Shown here: positions 45,481 through 58,035 of the stretch, one piece after another | Position numbering within the stretch: the stretch's first letter is position 1 | How the letters are laid out: each line of letters starts with the position of its first letter | DNA from: Manduca sexta | Taxonomy: Eukaryota; Arthropoda; Insecta; Lepidoptera; Sphingidae | Assembly (NCBI RefSeq): GCF_014839805.1 | Contig: NC_051138.1 | Coordinates: forward strand, 9,236,983 to 9,300,982 | Reading direction: 5' to 3' | Length of the DNA stretch: 64,000 bases | Program-made: the position numbers and the translations under genes | Notes under the pieces: model-generated | Seen by the model: the letters and a program-made list of their open reading frames with translations, nothing else | What the model was told of the DNA's origin: nothing | Databases searched by the model: none

Positions 45481-48400
45481 TATTTTACGGAAAAACTGCG
45501 ATATATTATTGTTTTAAAATTCAATTCTCTCAATATTTATTATCAAAACGTTCGAGGTATTCGGACGAAGACGAATTATATTTACAATAATGTGCTGCAA
45601 TCCAAGTACCATTTTATAGCATTTACAGAAACTTGGCTGAACTCAAACATAAAAGATAGTGAATTTATTGATAATAGGTACATTGTGCACCGCCGCGATC
45701 GTTCAAGCGTTAACAACCCAAAAAAGAATGGAGGCGGAGTCCTTCTGGCCCTGGATCGTAGCATTCCGTCAACTCGTGTCGAAACTTGGGAGAGCGATTG
45801 CGAGGATCTATGGGTTATTGTTGACCTAATTTTTACAAACTCTGTTAGAAAAGTCGCAATTTGTGTTGTGTACCTACCTCCGCCAATACATTTAGCAACT
45901 CTCAATAAGTTTATTCATAATGTAAACAATGTTATGGCTGCTTTTGATAATGTTTTAATTATAGGCGATTTTAATTTAAGCTTTATTAAATGGTCATCTA
46001 ACACCGAATATTCTTACACTATACCAAGCAATTATAACAACTCTTTAGGATATCCATTTATTGATTTCATGTCGTTGAATAATCTGTATCAGTTTAATAA
46101 TGTAATGAATGTAAATAGTAAAACATTAGACTTAGTCCTCAGCAACCTACCAAATATAGTAGTAGAAGAATCAACTGACCCCCTTTGCAATGTTGATATT
46201 CATCACCCTTGTATAAATGTGTGCATAAATTTATTGAAATTAAATCAATCCCTAAATCATAGAAGCAATAATTTAAACTACTTCAAAGCCGATTACACAA
46301 ATATTAAGGCCGATTTGAAACTTGTAGACTGGATTGCAGCATTTTCTGCTTGTAATGACGTCGATGCAATTGTATCAGTGTTTTACCAATATATTAATGA
46401 CATTATAAATAAATATGTACCGAAACACAAAAATAATAAACAAAAGTATCCACCCTGGTTTAGTTACGCACTAATTAAACGACTTTCTGAGAAAGATAAA
46501 CTAATGAAACAATATCGCAAATACAAAAACCCTCGTGACTTAATTTCTTTGGAGATTGTTCGGAGTTACTGTAAAAAAACTATACAAGTTCTGTCACTCT
46601 CGGCATATCGCGACAACTGAAGATACTTTGCCAAAAATCCAAGATATTTCTGGAGCTATCTCAAAGCCAAAACAAAAATTTGTCTATCTTTCCTACGAGT
46701 ATCCGTAATGAAAATAATGTCGCGACTACCGGCCCTGAAATCGCAAATATTTTGGCTCAACAATTTACATCATCTCACAGTCATACTGATCACGCTATAC
46801 CAAATACTATTAATAATATTATTCGAAACAATAATAGTTTATATGATATACAAATAACGGAACGCGAAACACTTAAAGTAATAAAACAACTAGACTCTTT
46901 CAAAGGTGCTGGTCCGGACAAAATACCCACTGTATTTGTTAAGCGATGTGGATCTGTGTTGACTCTGCCATTAACTCATATTTTTAATAGGTCTCTCAAG
47001 GATGGTATTTTCCCGGGTGAATGGAAGAAGGCGAGAGTTGTTCCGCTACATAAACAGGGCAGTCAAAACGAAGCTAAGAACTATCGTCCTATAGCAATTC
47101 TGTCCTGCTTCTCAAAACTTTTTGAATCACTTGTCTGTTCTGTATTGTCACGCCATATTGATCCACTCTTAGCGCCTAACCAACATGGCTTTAGAACTGG
47201 CCACTCCACTATGACCAATCTAACTTCATATGTCTCTGACATATCACGGGAACTCGACAGAGGTCGTGAAGTAGACGCGATCTATACAGATTTTACCAGC
47301 GCCTTTGATAAAGTGAATCACGCATTATTACTGAAAAATTGGAACATTATGGTATACAAGGATCCCTACTCCATTGGTTTCGATCTTATTTAGCGAAAAG
47401 ACTCAATTATGTTGTGGCTAATGGTTTCACTTCTCATGAATATTACGCAGTTTCTGGAGTACCACAGGGATCCCATCTTGGCCCAATTTTATTTTCTGTA
47501 TTCATCAACGACATTGATTCCGTTATACACCACTGTAAATGTTTGTTATTCGCTGATGATCTAAAAATTTACAAAACAATTTACACACCAAATGATACAA
47601 AGGAAATTCAAGATGATTTGCTTCGAATCCAAGATTGGTGCACTAACAATTCTATGGAACTAAACCCATCTAAATGTTTTCACATAAAATTTACTAAGAA
47701 GAAAAGCTCCATACATTCAAATTACATGATAAAGGATACAGGGTTAGTCACAGTCAACGAAATAAAAGACCTCGGCGTGATAATTGATAAGGAACTTCGA
47801 TTTGCAGCACATGTTGATTCAATCGTTAAAAAGTCTGCACAAATGTTTGGGTTTCTAAAGCGTAATACAAGGGACTTTAAACATGTAAGAACAAAGATCG
47901 TTATATACAATGCTATTGTGCGCAGTCATTTAGAATATGGTAGTTTAATTTGGAATCCGTTCTATTGTATACATTCTCAACGAGTAGAAAACATTCAGCG
48001 AGCTTTCACCAGATATTTAGCATTTAGTTCTTCCGGTATAAGTCACCGCAGTACCTACAAGTCACGTTTGGAATTTTTCAAAATGAACTCATTAGTTGAT
48101 CGACGTAAAATAAGTGACATAATATTTCTGTACAAATTGCTTAATGGCATGATTAAGAACAGTGATATCCTTAATCAAATTCACCTTACTGTCCCAACTA
48201 GATTGCCGAGACAACCCATTACAAAGACTTTTCACATACCACGCGTTCGCACCAACATTGGACTTAATTCGCCAATAATTAGAATGTGCAATGAATATAA
48301 TGTTCTTAATTCCAAGCACCATGGTCTTGATATATTTGGTACATCACTGCACAAGTTTAGAAGTGAAACACTGAGTCACTTGCTTGACAAATTAGAATAG
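45481..48400 (+). pseudogene. LINE ORF2: endonuclease and reverse transcriptase, two frameshifts
   Basis: The open frame begins upstream of 45514 (LNIYYQNVRGIRTKTNYIY). Endonuclease: ITE-type FTETWLN, IIGDFNLSF, and a weak final motif (DIHHP in place of SDHxP). A TGA ends the first piece at 46620 though similarity continues as RYFAKNPRYFWSYLKAKTK; a frameshift follows near 46680. RT: GAGPDKIPTVFVK, NYRPIAILSCFSKLFE, YTDFTSAFDKVNH, then a second frameshift near 47338, GVPQGSHLGPILFSVFINDI, and FADDLKIYK with the catalytic DD intact. The C-terminal region runs to SHLLDKLE. Jockey superfamily (jockey/CR1 type); exact clade not resolved. Inactive as it stands. Confidence 0.85.
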
Positions 48401-48616
48401 TTAATACGCTTTTGTTATTTTAGTTTGTAGATTTATATTGTATGTCTTTTTTCTCACTTAATTTAAAATTTTTTTTTTGTTTCTCTTAATTTACTCTAGT
48501 GTCTACTCTTTTAAAATTGTATAATAATTGTTATTCGTATTGTGTGAATGTTGTACATACCTTCAATGGCATGTGCATCAGAATCGGTTTTGTATAACAT
48601 TGTTATTTGTAATTTA
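48401..48616 (+). other. LINE 3' UTR region
   Basis: T-rich sequence after the ORF2 stop, up to the truncated Helitron-like element. No clear poly-A tail is visible, so the LINE's 3' boundary is uncertain. Confidence 0.4.
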
Positions 48617-49361
48617 GAGCGGAGCAGTATTGTCTTATCTCAGGAACTACCAGTTCGAACTGAAAAATTCTTTTTGTGTTGGATAGCCCTTTGTTTGTGG
48701 AGTGCTATAGGCTATATATCATCACGCTATACCCAATAGGAGCGGAGCAGTAATGGCTAATCTCAGAAACTACAATCGGTAGTTTGTGAGATTAGATTTG
48801 AATCGTCAAACTGAAAAATTCTTTTTGTGTTGAATAGTCCTTTGTTTGTGGAGTGCTCAAAGTTATATATCATCACGCTATGACCAATAGGAGCGGAGCA
48901 GTAATGTCTAATCTCAGGAACTACCGGTTTCAACTGAACAAATCTTTTTGTGTTGGATAGCCCTTTGTTCCTGGAGTGCTATAGACTATATATAATCACG
49001 CTATGACCAATAGGAGCGGAACAGTAATGAAACATGTTGCAAATCGAGGAAAAATTATTAGTTTTGAGAGCTTCCGTTGCGTGCGCTGCGTAAACGATTA
49101 AAGTTATGCAACAATGATGTATGACGGGATTGTTCCTCTTAAAAGTTCTAAAAATATATTATAAAACAAAGTCCCCCGCTGCATCTGTCTGCCTGAACGT
49201 GTTAAACTCAAAAACTACCTAACGTATTAAGATGAAATTTGGTATGGAGACAGTTTGAGACCCTGGGAAGAACAAGGCTCCCGGGAAACTACTACTTTTA
49301 TAACGGAAAACTTTAGCCTGAAAAACTTTATAACGCGGGCGGAGCCGCGGGCAAAAGCTAG
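48617..49361 (+). mobile_element. Helitron-like element with 122-bp repeats, 5'-truncated
   Basis: Starts inside a 122-bp unit (agcggagcag), with about three units. Ends with the shared unique part, hairpin gcgggcggagccgcgggc and aaaagCTAG|T at 49361. The TC 5' end and the (GTTT)n block are missing. Confidence 0.75.
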
Positions 49362-50007
49362 TGTGCTATAAAACACTGCTTTATGCCAAGTTTCAAGATT
49401 CTAGGTCGACTGGATGTACCCTTATGTTTTGATTCCCTTGCGAGTAGGTGCGAGTTTGGAGACATGCGGCTTAAATTGCTGTTTCTTTTGATTGAGTTGA
49501 CATAGAAGTTTGTTTTTGTTACAGATTTTAAAGATTTTTAAGAAAGATTTTTAAGTTTATTTTAAAGATTTGTTTCAACAAATTTCCTTCTAAAAAGCTA
49601 TTTTTGTAATAATGCTTTCAGTATTTGATTGAATTAATAAGATGTGTTTACAAATAGGTGCTATTGCCATTGTAAAAGTAACCTAATGTGCACTAAAGAT
49701 TTGTTCTGGAGATTGTATTCCGATATTAAGTAAGTATGTATATCATATATAATTCTTGAGGTTTGATCTACAAAACAGTAAAATACCATTTTAAAGTAAG
49801 TAATCTAAATAGATTGTGTATCCTTCTAGTTTCCCTCAATTTACTTGAATAATCAATTAACAAGAATAAAAACTATAACCTCAGGTTATATTGAATTGTT
49901 TTTCATTTGATATGCCTGTCGTGTTTATTTTAAAAATTAATTGGCAACACAGGTAAAGTAGTTTATTTTAAGATACAAAGAAGTTGTTTTTCTTTGATAT
50001 ATGATAC
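49362..50007. other. No gene seen
   Basis: AT-rich; no ORF or paired repeat recognized. Confidence 0.5.
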
Positions 50008-50015
50008 CTACATAG

Positions 50016-50185
50016 CAGCGGCGAGGGGTGAAATTTTCTCAAAGGCAACTCGACACAACATAATATACCTATAGTTACTAATATGCATAAATGCGATCTG
50101 GAAATCGTTCTAATGATATTTAAATTTACAAAAGTTTCGAAATGGAAGCCGGCAGGAATCGGGTTATATGGACACTTCGCTACTG
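50016..50185. mobile_element. Small hAT MITE
   Basis: Starts cagcggcgaggggtgaaatttt and ends ggacacttcgctactg, the same two ends as the 1.29-kb element at 51596. Flanks ctacatag (50008-50015) and cttcatag (50186-50193) match at seven of eight bases, as expected for a hAT duplication. 170 bp. Confidence 0.8.
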
Positions 50186-50193
50186 CTTCATAG

Positions 50194-51587
50194 GTAAAAC
50201 GGACAAAAATTTATTAATGGAAAATATTTTTCTACAGCCGACAAAATTTTTCGAACAACGAAACGAAATCCATTCTTATAGTATGTTCGTCCTGATCTCA
50301 GTATCTGATCAATATCTTCACACATCTTTACTTATCATATGAACATAAATTGGGACTCTCAATCATAAGTATTATAATTTCGTATGATATACGATCCGTG
50401 CGAGGCATTTGCTTACCGTGCTAGTATGCCAAAAATCGAGAAACGAAATTAGTTAAACTTGTATCCACAAGCAAAGCTTGTTTAAAAAAGAAGAGGTAAA
50501 GTGCATAAACAGTTGACTTCAATCGTAGAGGGTTTAATATATGCGTATCAATTTCTATCGCTGTAACAAAAGTTTTGAAACTGTATGGTTTAAAATATTG
50601 TATCTACTTAAAGTTCAGAAAATAGGTAGAAATAAAATAAAGGATATACAGACAATTGTTGGGATTTCTACTACAAATACTAATTACTTATAAGATTAAA
50701 TTCTCTACGCTGTTGAACCATCTCAAACAAGGTAAAACCACTTTAGTCGTAATGCCTCGGGCGCATGTCCGATGAAATATCAGTTCATAAGTAAAAACTA
50801 CACATAATTAAGCCGCAAAAAATAAGTATTTTTATTTGAAACTAATGGGCACGTGGATTACGTTGTAATATTTTACATCTAGACAACAGCACCACCTATC
50901 GAATTAAAACCATTCTATTTTTAAAGATGGAATTAACAAAGTCGGAATTTCATGGAAATCAGTTAAGTGTGTTTAGATTTTAGCGTGTACAGCACGCACG
51001 CCAGCCACTGTAATTTAAATTTCCTATGACTATAAGAGACTCACAAATGCAAGAAATAAATTTACAATGTTATATCTCAATGGCATAACGGTATAGGAAC
51101 GCATAGCATAAGTACAAAGAAATATTTATTTTTATATTAGTTTTGCTAGATTTTATATTAGTTTTGCACGGACAGAAACAAGCAAAAACTCGAGTCGCGT
51201 GCAAATAATACTGTTTGTATAATGGGTTTCAAATCTTAAATAAAGTTTATCCAGAATATCATATGGCTTAAACATCACAAGGCATATTTTCGTTTGCCAA
51301 CTGAATAGGTCAATGCTCACTAAAACAAGTGAACAATTCATATCAAAATTGATCTCAAAAGTCGATTCACAATCGACGAACTGCAAACTACTGACTAAAC
51401 TAATCAAGCGTTAAAAGATAAGTATTTGATGTATTTTTTTCGCAACTAACATAACCATGGCGAAGTTATGTGGGTATTTGACTTAATTGGGTGCAAGTAA
51501 TAGATGTATAATATCATATTATGTGACCAGGAGTTTCATTCTTACATAGCTTTGGGCTATTTATTGGATAAGTTATTATCAAAAGGT
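50194..51587. other. No gene seen
   Basis: AT-rich. The 84-codon minus-strand ORF at 51153-51407 has no motif or splice context supporting it. Confidence 0.5.
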
Positions 51588-51595
51588 GTACCCGC

Positions 51596-52885
51596 CAGTG
51601 GCGAAGCGTCCATACAAGCCGATTCCCATCGGCTTCCCTTTTAGGTTTTCGGTAATACTAAACAAAATATTTAATAGGCAAATATAAATTTACAACATAC
51701 CAGACAGTGGACAATAATTATAATAGCTTAACTTATTAATTAATGATCACTTAATAATGACATCTATCGGCGAATAGCCCATTGTTTGTTAATTTAATCG
51801 ATATCGATTACCTATTTTAAATAACGATAGATGGCGCACTTTGTATTTAGTTCCCCAGAAATTCCGTTACCAAAGTGAAATTGTGACGCCACTGGCGCAA
51901 GGTAACCCGCTGTCAAGCGGCTTAATGTCGTAGTATGTTTTTAATATAGATGGCAGCACTTTGTATGACTTTCTATGCCAGTGTTTGTCGGAATCGCGCG
52001 GAAGATATGGGCAAAGGTAACCCGAGCATTTTCGGCTTCACGTTAACCGACTTTGTATAGTTGTCACTTTTACGTCCATTAAACGTCATAATTTATTATG
52101 CTACTAAGTTGCGGTGTTTGTAAATTGTCATATTCATTTTATTTTTTGATAGTTTTGTGATATTAAGTAACCAGCGCTTTGTTTATTTAGAAACTACAAG
52201 TAAATATGTATTATAATAGAATTAACTACCTGTGATCAGTTTAATGTCTACCTTTACGTAAGTATATTATTAGTCTGTAATTTCACATATTAGTATTTAG
52301 ATGGTTAAATATTAAAAGTAGATCTGAAAGTTTTGATTTTAGACACAAAATATGTGTTAGAAGAAAATAAGTACTTACTTATTATATTTTACTGAATTTA
52401 AAACGATACAAGCAAAAGTTAACGAATAACCTTTCTTTATTATTTTAATTGATAATTATATACGTTTATCATGAAAGTATATTTAAACTGTTGGTCTGTT
52501 TGACGATCGTGATACCTATTTCTATATGGGGTAATTACATTTAAAGTTTTATTTTGAAAAAAAGAACAGATATTTATTTGGAGGTAGTGTGGTTATAATT
52601 TTAATACTTACTTTTGTTGCTTTTATAACAAATTAATAGGTAAGTACTTATGTTTGTGATTAATGGAAGGAGAATTATCTACATTTATTGTTCGATTTTA
52701 TAAATGTTTCAATTATTTACACATAATAGGTAATTTAGTAGGTATGTCAACGTTAGACGATTTCGAAGCAAGATTAATGCGTTGTCTTAGTTTTTGTTTT
52801 CCAATAAATTGCTCCCGATATCTTAACTGACGCCAAATATTTCACACCGGGTTACCTTTAGAAAAATTTCACCCTTCGCCAGCTG
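51596..52885. mobile_element. 1.29-kb non-autonomous hAT element with 8-bp duplication
   Basis: Starts cagtggcgaagcgtcc and ends ...cccttcgccagctg; the ends are imperfect inverted repeats (CAG-TGGCGAAG with one inserted C). Perfect 8-bp flanks gtacccgc at 51588-51595 and 52886-52893. No transposase. The left half is shared with the inverted fragment at 37574-38093; both ends are shared with the MITEs at 50016 and 59066. Confidence 0.85.
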
Positions 52886-53394
52886 GTACCCGCATAAATT
52901 TTATTAAGATCTGATCAAGAGGTTCAAGAGTATAGTTAACATACAAATTTCATGTTACGCAAGCTAATCTCGAACGCGACACATTTACGTGGGCCTCTAT
53001 GGCTGGTTTTAACGCCTTGTCTACGGTGGTCCGCAACCTGGGCAGAGAAAAATATATCCTACAACCAGCTCTTTAATTTTATATCTACTTAATCACTGTG
53101 TCTCGGAACTAGAAAGAACGAACAAAAAATTATTTTTAAAATTTTAGATGTAGCAAGACTTTTGAACTGCTTTACATAACAATTGTTTAATTAAAATTCA
53201 AACAAGTAACTTTCTAAGCGTCTTTTCTGCTGTTATGAGGCAATAAGTTTAAAATTAAACAACATTTACACAGAGTGTTGTCATCTTTTATTTAATTCTT
53301 TTAAGGTTTTTATGTACCCTTCTGGTTGCTCAAAATCAAGTGTGTTAGGGTAACATACAAAAATATTTCGTTTTGTTGTTTAACTCTTTACACA

Positions 53395-53665
53395 AAACGA
53401 ATGTCCGCAGGTTCAAAATCCTAGGGCACACAACTCTGACTTTTCTAAAATCATGTGTGTATTCTTTGTGAATTTATCGTTCGCTTTAACGGTGAAGGAA
53501 AACATCGGGAAACCTGCACATCTGAGTTTTCTATAGGAATTTCGAAGGTGTGTGAAGTCTACCAATCCGCACTAGGCCAGCGTGGTGGACTAAGGCCTAA
53601 TCCCTCTCAGTAGTAGAGGAACCCCGTTCTCAGCAGTGGGCAAGTATATAATACAGGGCTGATAT
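53395..53665 (+). mobile_element. LINE 3' tail (BMC1-like)
   Basis: cgaatgtccgcaggttcaaaatcc, gtgaaggaaaacatcggg, ggtgtgtgaagtctacc, cagcgtggtggactaaggcc, cagcagtgggc, then a tattattatt microsatellite end. Same family as 22300-22590. Confidence 0.7.
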
Positions 53666-53776
53666 TATTATTATTAAAATTAACAATAAAAGGACGTAGA
53701 TTTGTGTATAACACCGCTAACTTCCCGCCTCCGAGCAGCGACTGAGTAATTTTTAATATTAAAAACGCTCACAAAC

Positions 53777-53916
53777 CTGTATCGCGATGATGACAGTGTC
53801 TTCCTGCACCGGTCCGAAGATATCCTCATTGTATATCGTCTGCGCGTCGTTGTACCGCCTGATCGCTTTCAGTATGTCGCTCGTGTTCTTCGGCGCTGTG
53901 CGCTCTGTTGAGTTTG
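53777..53916 (-). CDS. Exon resembling N-acetylglucosaminyltransferase II (MGAT2)
   Basis: Acceptor gtttccctttccag and donor gtttgt bound a 140-base exon with one fully open frame: NSTERTAPKNTSDILKAI... to IYNEDIFGPVQEDTVIIAIQ. The YNEDxFGP segment followed by a hydrophobic VIIAIQ strand is what I know from the start of the catalytic domain of Golgi GlcNAc-transferase II, where 'VHxRxxYLR' comes next. MGAT2 adds GlcNAc to the alpha-1,6 mannose arm of N-glycans. The exon is GC-rich compared with its flanks. It needs one base from the previous exon and ends in phase 0. The next exon should start with a VH-type peptide; I could not find it downstream. Confidence 0.6.
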
Positions 53917-54087
53917 CTGGAAAGGGAAACATGAATTTGTTGTGTTAACTGCACAATGCGCATGCACTTCTTGCGAGCCGGTCGCACGACTGCCAGAACT
54001 TTTGATCTCAAGTTTGTGGGTTTTAATGTCATAAAGGAATTTAAATAAAACTATTTTTTGTATTGTTTCACGGTTTGTTTTATATCA

Positions 54088-54273
54088 CTACCTTTTGTTC
54101 GCGGCTTCGATTGCGTAAAGGAGTTTCCGGGATAGAAAGTATCCTATAACCTTCCTAGGGTTTAAAACTATCTCCATACCAAATTTCATAAAAATCCGTT
54201 CAGTGGATTTTGAGAAAATCTATAACATATACACAGATAGAAAAGGGGACTTTGTTTCATAATATGTATATTT
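54088..54273 (-). repeat. CTAG-type element fragment
   Basis: ctaccttttgttcgcggcttcgattgcg is a mutated version of the CTAG/GC-hairpin end. The body has ggatagaaagtatcc, ccataccaaatttcat and atccgttcagtgg. Right end is ataatatgtatattta. Confidence 0.55.
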
Positions 54274-54449
54274 ATAAAAATAATTGTGGAGAAATCCGAA
54301 AAATAGTTTTTTCCTTCTTCCCCACTATCCACCAGGATCCTGCAGTGGCTAAGCCGGGGGATTCCAGTACCACATTCACAGGTTTCCTCAGCGTTGACTG
54401 CAAGGACCACACACACAAAACCTTTATTTCTCCGGTTTTTTATTAGTAA

Positions 54450-54718
54450 CTAGTTGACCCGACAGACGTTGTCCCGTCTCAACTATTAATTTGCAGCGCG
54501 CATTCTGTCAATCGCTGACAGTTATTTCAAACAATTTACAGTTATATAAAATAAATATTTTCGTTAAGTTTGCCAAAATTTTCTAATTGTCCGCGCAATT
54601 TTTTTAATTTTTTCCTTTCATAAGAACCTTCTCCTGACAATAACAAATACAACAAAAAAATAGTGAAATCGGTCCAGCCGCTCACGCGTGATGGCGTGAC
54701 CAAGGGAAATAGGGATTC

Positions 54719-54763
<45 letters not shown>
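54450..54763 (-). mobile_element. Helitron-like element next to a splice donor
   Basis: Left end a|CTAGttgacccgacagacg; right part cacgcgtgatggcgtgacc, gattcattttta, then a long (TA)n (54725-54761) ending agA|t. Matches the split copy at 14782-15153. Its right end is about 12 bases inside the intron from the donor of the exon at 54776-54873. Confidence 0.7.
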
Positions 54764-54775
54764 TAGACTACTTAC

Positions 54776-54873
54776 CGCTAAAATTTTGGGGTGTACAGTC
54801 AAATATTTGTGGAGTTCTGGCGGCACCAGCGCCAGGACATGCTCCGAGGTGTCGTTGGCATTCATCAGCTCTT
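54776..54873 (-). CDS. Unidentified host exon
   Basis: Acceptor aatttttcag and donor gtaagt bound 98 bases. The frame ELMNANDTSEHV... PPELHKYLTVHPKILA has the strong G/C third-position preference of real coding sequence. It needs one base from the previous exon and ends in phase 0. It joins in frame to the candidate exon at 60370-60441 (…TVYE + E + ELMN). It does not join in frame to 53916 unless the second GT of the donor (GTAA|GT, four bases on) is used. I do not recognise the protein. Confidence 0.65.
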
Positions 54874-55149
54874 CTGAAAAATTTAATTTGCCTTTAGTAC
54901 CACGGGCAGTTTGTAGATGGCGTTATTGTAAGCACGATGTGTTGCGCAGAAATGTTATTAACCGAAATGATTTATGTACGATTTACATCGAAATAACTTG
55001 TTTTTATATTTATATTATCTCCCTGTCATCATTAAGAATGGAAATCTATATTAAAATTAAATTAAATAATTTATTTGAACGTAAAATGTTATACATTTAT
55101 ATTCAATTAACTTTACCACTAGTTCGGAAAGCAGTTTTCTAAAGAAGAA

Positions 55150-55550
55150 TGGGCAAGACATTCTGGTTGATTAGAATGTTTGTTAAATCTAAAATCTAGT
55201 TTTAAAAGTGCGAATTTGACAACTTTTTTCGCAAAAATATAACCTAAGTGAAAGTTGCGTAATGCCTTATTACTCTATTGGAAACATTTTATTTATTGTA
55301 GATATACAAGTTTCAATATTGAGTTAACAAAAATAATTAGATATCTAACAAGTAACATTAATACGAAAAAGTCTGTAAATTTTTTTTTGATTAACATGTT
55401 TTACATAAAACATTTCTGCACAACACTGACATAAATGGTGGTTATTTTACAAATAATTAAGACCATAAAAAATTCCCGTTTTTAAAATCCCAAAAATCAT
55501 AGGGCGTACACGTTGCGACAGTCGCCCGAACCATTCAATGAACGAAAAAC
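55150..55550. other. No gene seen
   Basis: AT-rich, likely intron of the minus-strand gene if the exon at 60370-60441 is real. Confidence 0.45.
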
Positions 55551-55554
55551 AGTA

Positions 55555-55690
55555 TATGGTTCCAAATAGACCGGCATATATGTGTCGACTGAGGGGTAAT
55601 CATCTCTCGTCAGTCGACACTATTGGACCCCACTCTTACCATCAGATGCAGTGTGTTCACTTGGCCGTGCACTTATAAAAATTACTAGAG
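55555..55690. repeat. Retroelement tail fragment with 'cttaccatcag' motif
   Basis: gactgaggggtaatcatctctcgtcagtcgac, then cactcttaccatcagatgcag. The same order (ctgatctctcgtcagtcg, cacttaccatcagc) occurs at 57875-57935. Confidence 0.55.
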
Positions 55691-56113
55691 TATGGTTCAT
55701 ACGACCGTCGCGATGTGTATACCCTTTTAAACTCGAGTGTTTTAATCAGTATATCGTCTCTTTCACTCCGAACAGAAGGCATGTTACGGATATTTGCGTC
55801 CGCGGATGTGAACCAAAAAATATCCGCCGCCGCCGTAAGTAAGGAAGAAAGAGACAAAAATTAATTGAAATACTATAAAATTTAACAACGACTGTAGTTG
55901 GGTAAGATCGGATCAAATAGTAAGAACGGATTTAATATTATTAATAAACCAGATATTTTTAACATTACCCGAAGTTCCATTTGATAATAAGCTACTAATG
56001 TTTGGCACTAATTTCTTTTAAATTAATCTACGGTCTTACCCCATAATCCGAATTTACCCGTACACTAACCAGGAAACATATACCCCCAAAGTTTTTCATA
56101 GGCGACACTATCA

Positions 56114-56350
56114 CCGTGTTCACAAACAATACTTTGAAGTCACAGTGCGCCCGAACGCATAGTGTCTTAGGGGAAATCTCAGTCTTTTTTGACTTTATTT
56201 ATCTGACAGCCAACTGAAGTAAAGTTGTATATCAATATTAGGCAATCACAGCGCGCTGTCTACACACTGCGACTGTCATGCCGAAAGTGCAAACATACTT
56301 ATTATCAAAAGTACTCCGTACTTAGCTAAGTAACGTTTGTGAATACGGGG
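56114..56350. mobile_element. Harbinger-like MITE, diverged copy
   Basis: Interior blocks tttatctgacagccaact, caatattaggcaatcac and gactgtcatgccg match 57488-57721. The termini (ccgtgttcacaaac / gtttgtgaatacgggg) are a diverged form of the cccccttattcataaac repeat. Confidence 0.6.
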
Positions 56351-57112
56351 ATAAATTTTCCCAATAAAAGATCCAAAAAAATAAAAAGGATATCGCGTTA
56401 AAGCAAAGCGCCAACGGACCGTTTTTTTGCGGTCACAAGGAACTTTATTTTCCCAATAAAAGTTCTAAGAAAAGTGACATCGCGTTAAGGCTCTGCGCGC
56501 ACGGGCGGTTTTTTTGCGGTCACAAAACCGCTTCTAGTGCATTTTTTATATTTAAATGACGTTCTCTCTCGAAAATATACTTTCTGCACTCACATATCGA
56601 TGGCTAAGTAATTATCGCATCTGAAAAAATAGCAATATTCGCTTTTTAGCGTTTCATTATCAATGTACTGTTTCCTACCAAACCGATTAATTCAAAAGTT
56701 AATATACGAAAAATACTTCATTAAAAATCATTTAAAACTTTTTATGGATTTGTTAGTAAACTACCTAGATAAAAATGTTAAAAAGTGAATATTGCTTTTC
56801 AGATACAATAGTTTAGGAGTTTTTCCCGTGTTTCACTATAGTGTATAGTTTAGGAGTACTGTTGCCAGATATTTTCAGTCTATAAGCGACAAAGACTTTA
56901 ACGGGCAAAAAACACAGGACTTTAATTTTTACCCGGGACTAAAAAGAAACAAAATTATTTTGGGTAACACTACTTTGCGCCATCGATATATTGTTGATGC
57001 ATCGAGATCGGAGACAATATGGCCGCCCGTGCGCGCGTACACTAAAGTTTATTACGATTTTCCCTTTACAACCCACATAGACGAGCGTTTTCAAAATAAA
57101 CGCATCTTGAAG

Positions 57113-57262
57113 CATCTGAATGTTTGCCGGCAATCATGACAGCTACATGACATTACGCGTGTCACGGAAAAATAACCTTATTATGTAGTATATAAGGTTA
57201 TATTCCCGTGACACACGTAAATGTCAATGTAGCTGTCATGTTTGCCGGCAAACATTCAGATG
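57113..57262. repeat. 150-bp palindromic element
   Basis: catctgaatgtttgccggca at the left faces tgccggcaaacattcagatg at the right. Inner arms gacagctacatgacattacg and ataaccttat continue to a 10-bp centre. Terminal target duplication not evident; a fold-back MITE is the simplest reading. Confidence 0.8.
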
Positions 57263-57487
57263 TTTCACGGGTTAATGCGTTATATAGAATAAACATCACA
57301 AACCCAACATATACCTATTTAGTCTTTAATTTTCCTTTCTTCCTGATTTCTACGAAAAAAGGAAACCATAAAGATTTTTTTTTTATCTTCAACACTTATA
57401 GAAAGGTTAATACATTCCTTTCACGCTTAGAAATATGCATGTTTGCTGGTGGTATTTATAAATTCAAACTCCTTACTTAAACATTAT

Positions 57488-57721
57488 CCCCCTTATTCAT
57501 AGACGTTATTTATCTAAGGACGGAGAATTGCTGTGACAACAAGTCTGTTTCTCAGCTTTGTTTATCTGACAGCCAACTAGATTCAAGTTGTCTCAATATT
57601 AGCCAATCACAACGGCCCTATGTCTACGCACTGCGAAGGCTGCCATGCCGTCAGCACTGAGAAACAGACTTGTTATCACAATGCTCCGTCCTTAGATAAA
57701 TAACGTTTATGAATAAGGGGG
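57488..57721. mobile_element. Harbinger-like MITE, copy 2
   Basis: Starts cccccttattcatagacg and ends cgtttatgaataaggggg; contains cacaacggccctatgtctacgcactgcg, as does 24071-24330. 234 bp. Flanks tat/tac are not an exact duplication. Confidence 0.8.
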
Positions 57722-57869
57722 TACGAAGTAACGACGGTTTTAAAGTGCCGTGACTTCGAGAAAGGGATGGTGCGGTGCTCGACTTGGCTGAGGACCTTAC
57801 CAGATCCGCGTACAGCGTACATAGGTTGTAATATCTTAGTGATGTTCCGGGATGTGTTTCCGAACAGTC

Positions 57870-58035
57870 CTATCTACTGATCTCTCGTCAGTCGAAAAAT
57901 CTAGACCTCACTTACCATCAGCAGAGGAGCTACAGTCATACTCGTATAAATGAATACTCTACCAGTGGCGAAGAGTGTTTTTCAAAAGGTAAGCCGATGT
58001 TAAACAAATGCCCTAGTAATGATATCTAAGCCAAT
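57870..58035. repeat. Repeat mosaic: retroelement tail plus hAT end
   Basis: 57875-57950 repeats the 'cttaccatcag' fragment. 57963 starts cagtggcgaagagtg, a hAT terminus of the 51596 family, followed by ggtaagccgatg; the other end of this copy was not found. Confidence 0.5.

Noticed and set aside
54663..55142. 159-codon plus-strand ORF
   Set aside because: It runs through a (TA)n tract translated as Tyr-Ile repeats, a Helitron-like end, and the antisense of a real minus-strand exon.
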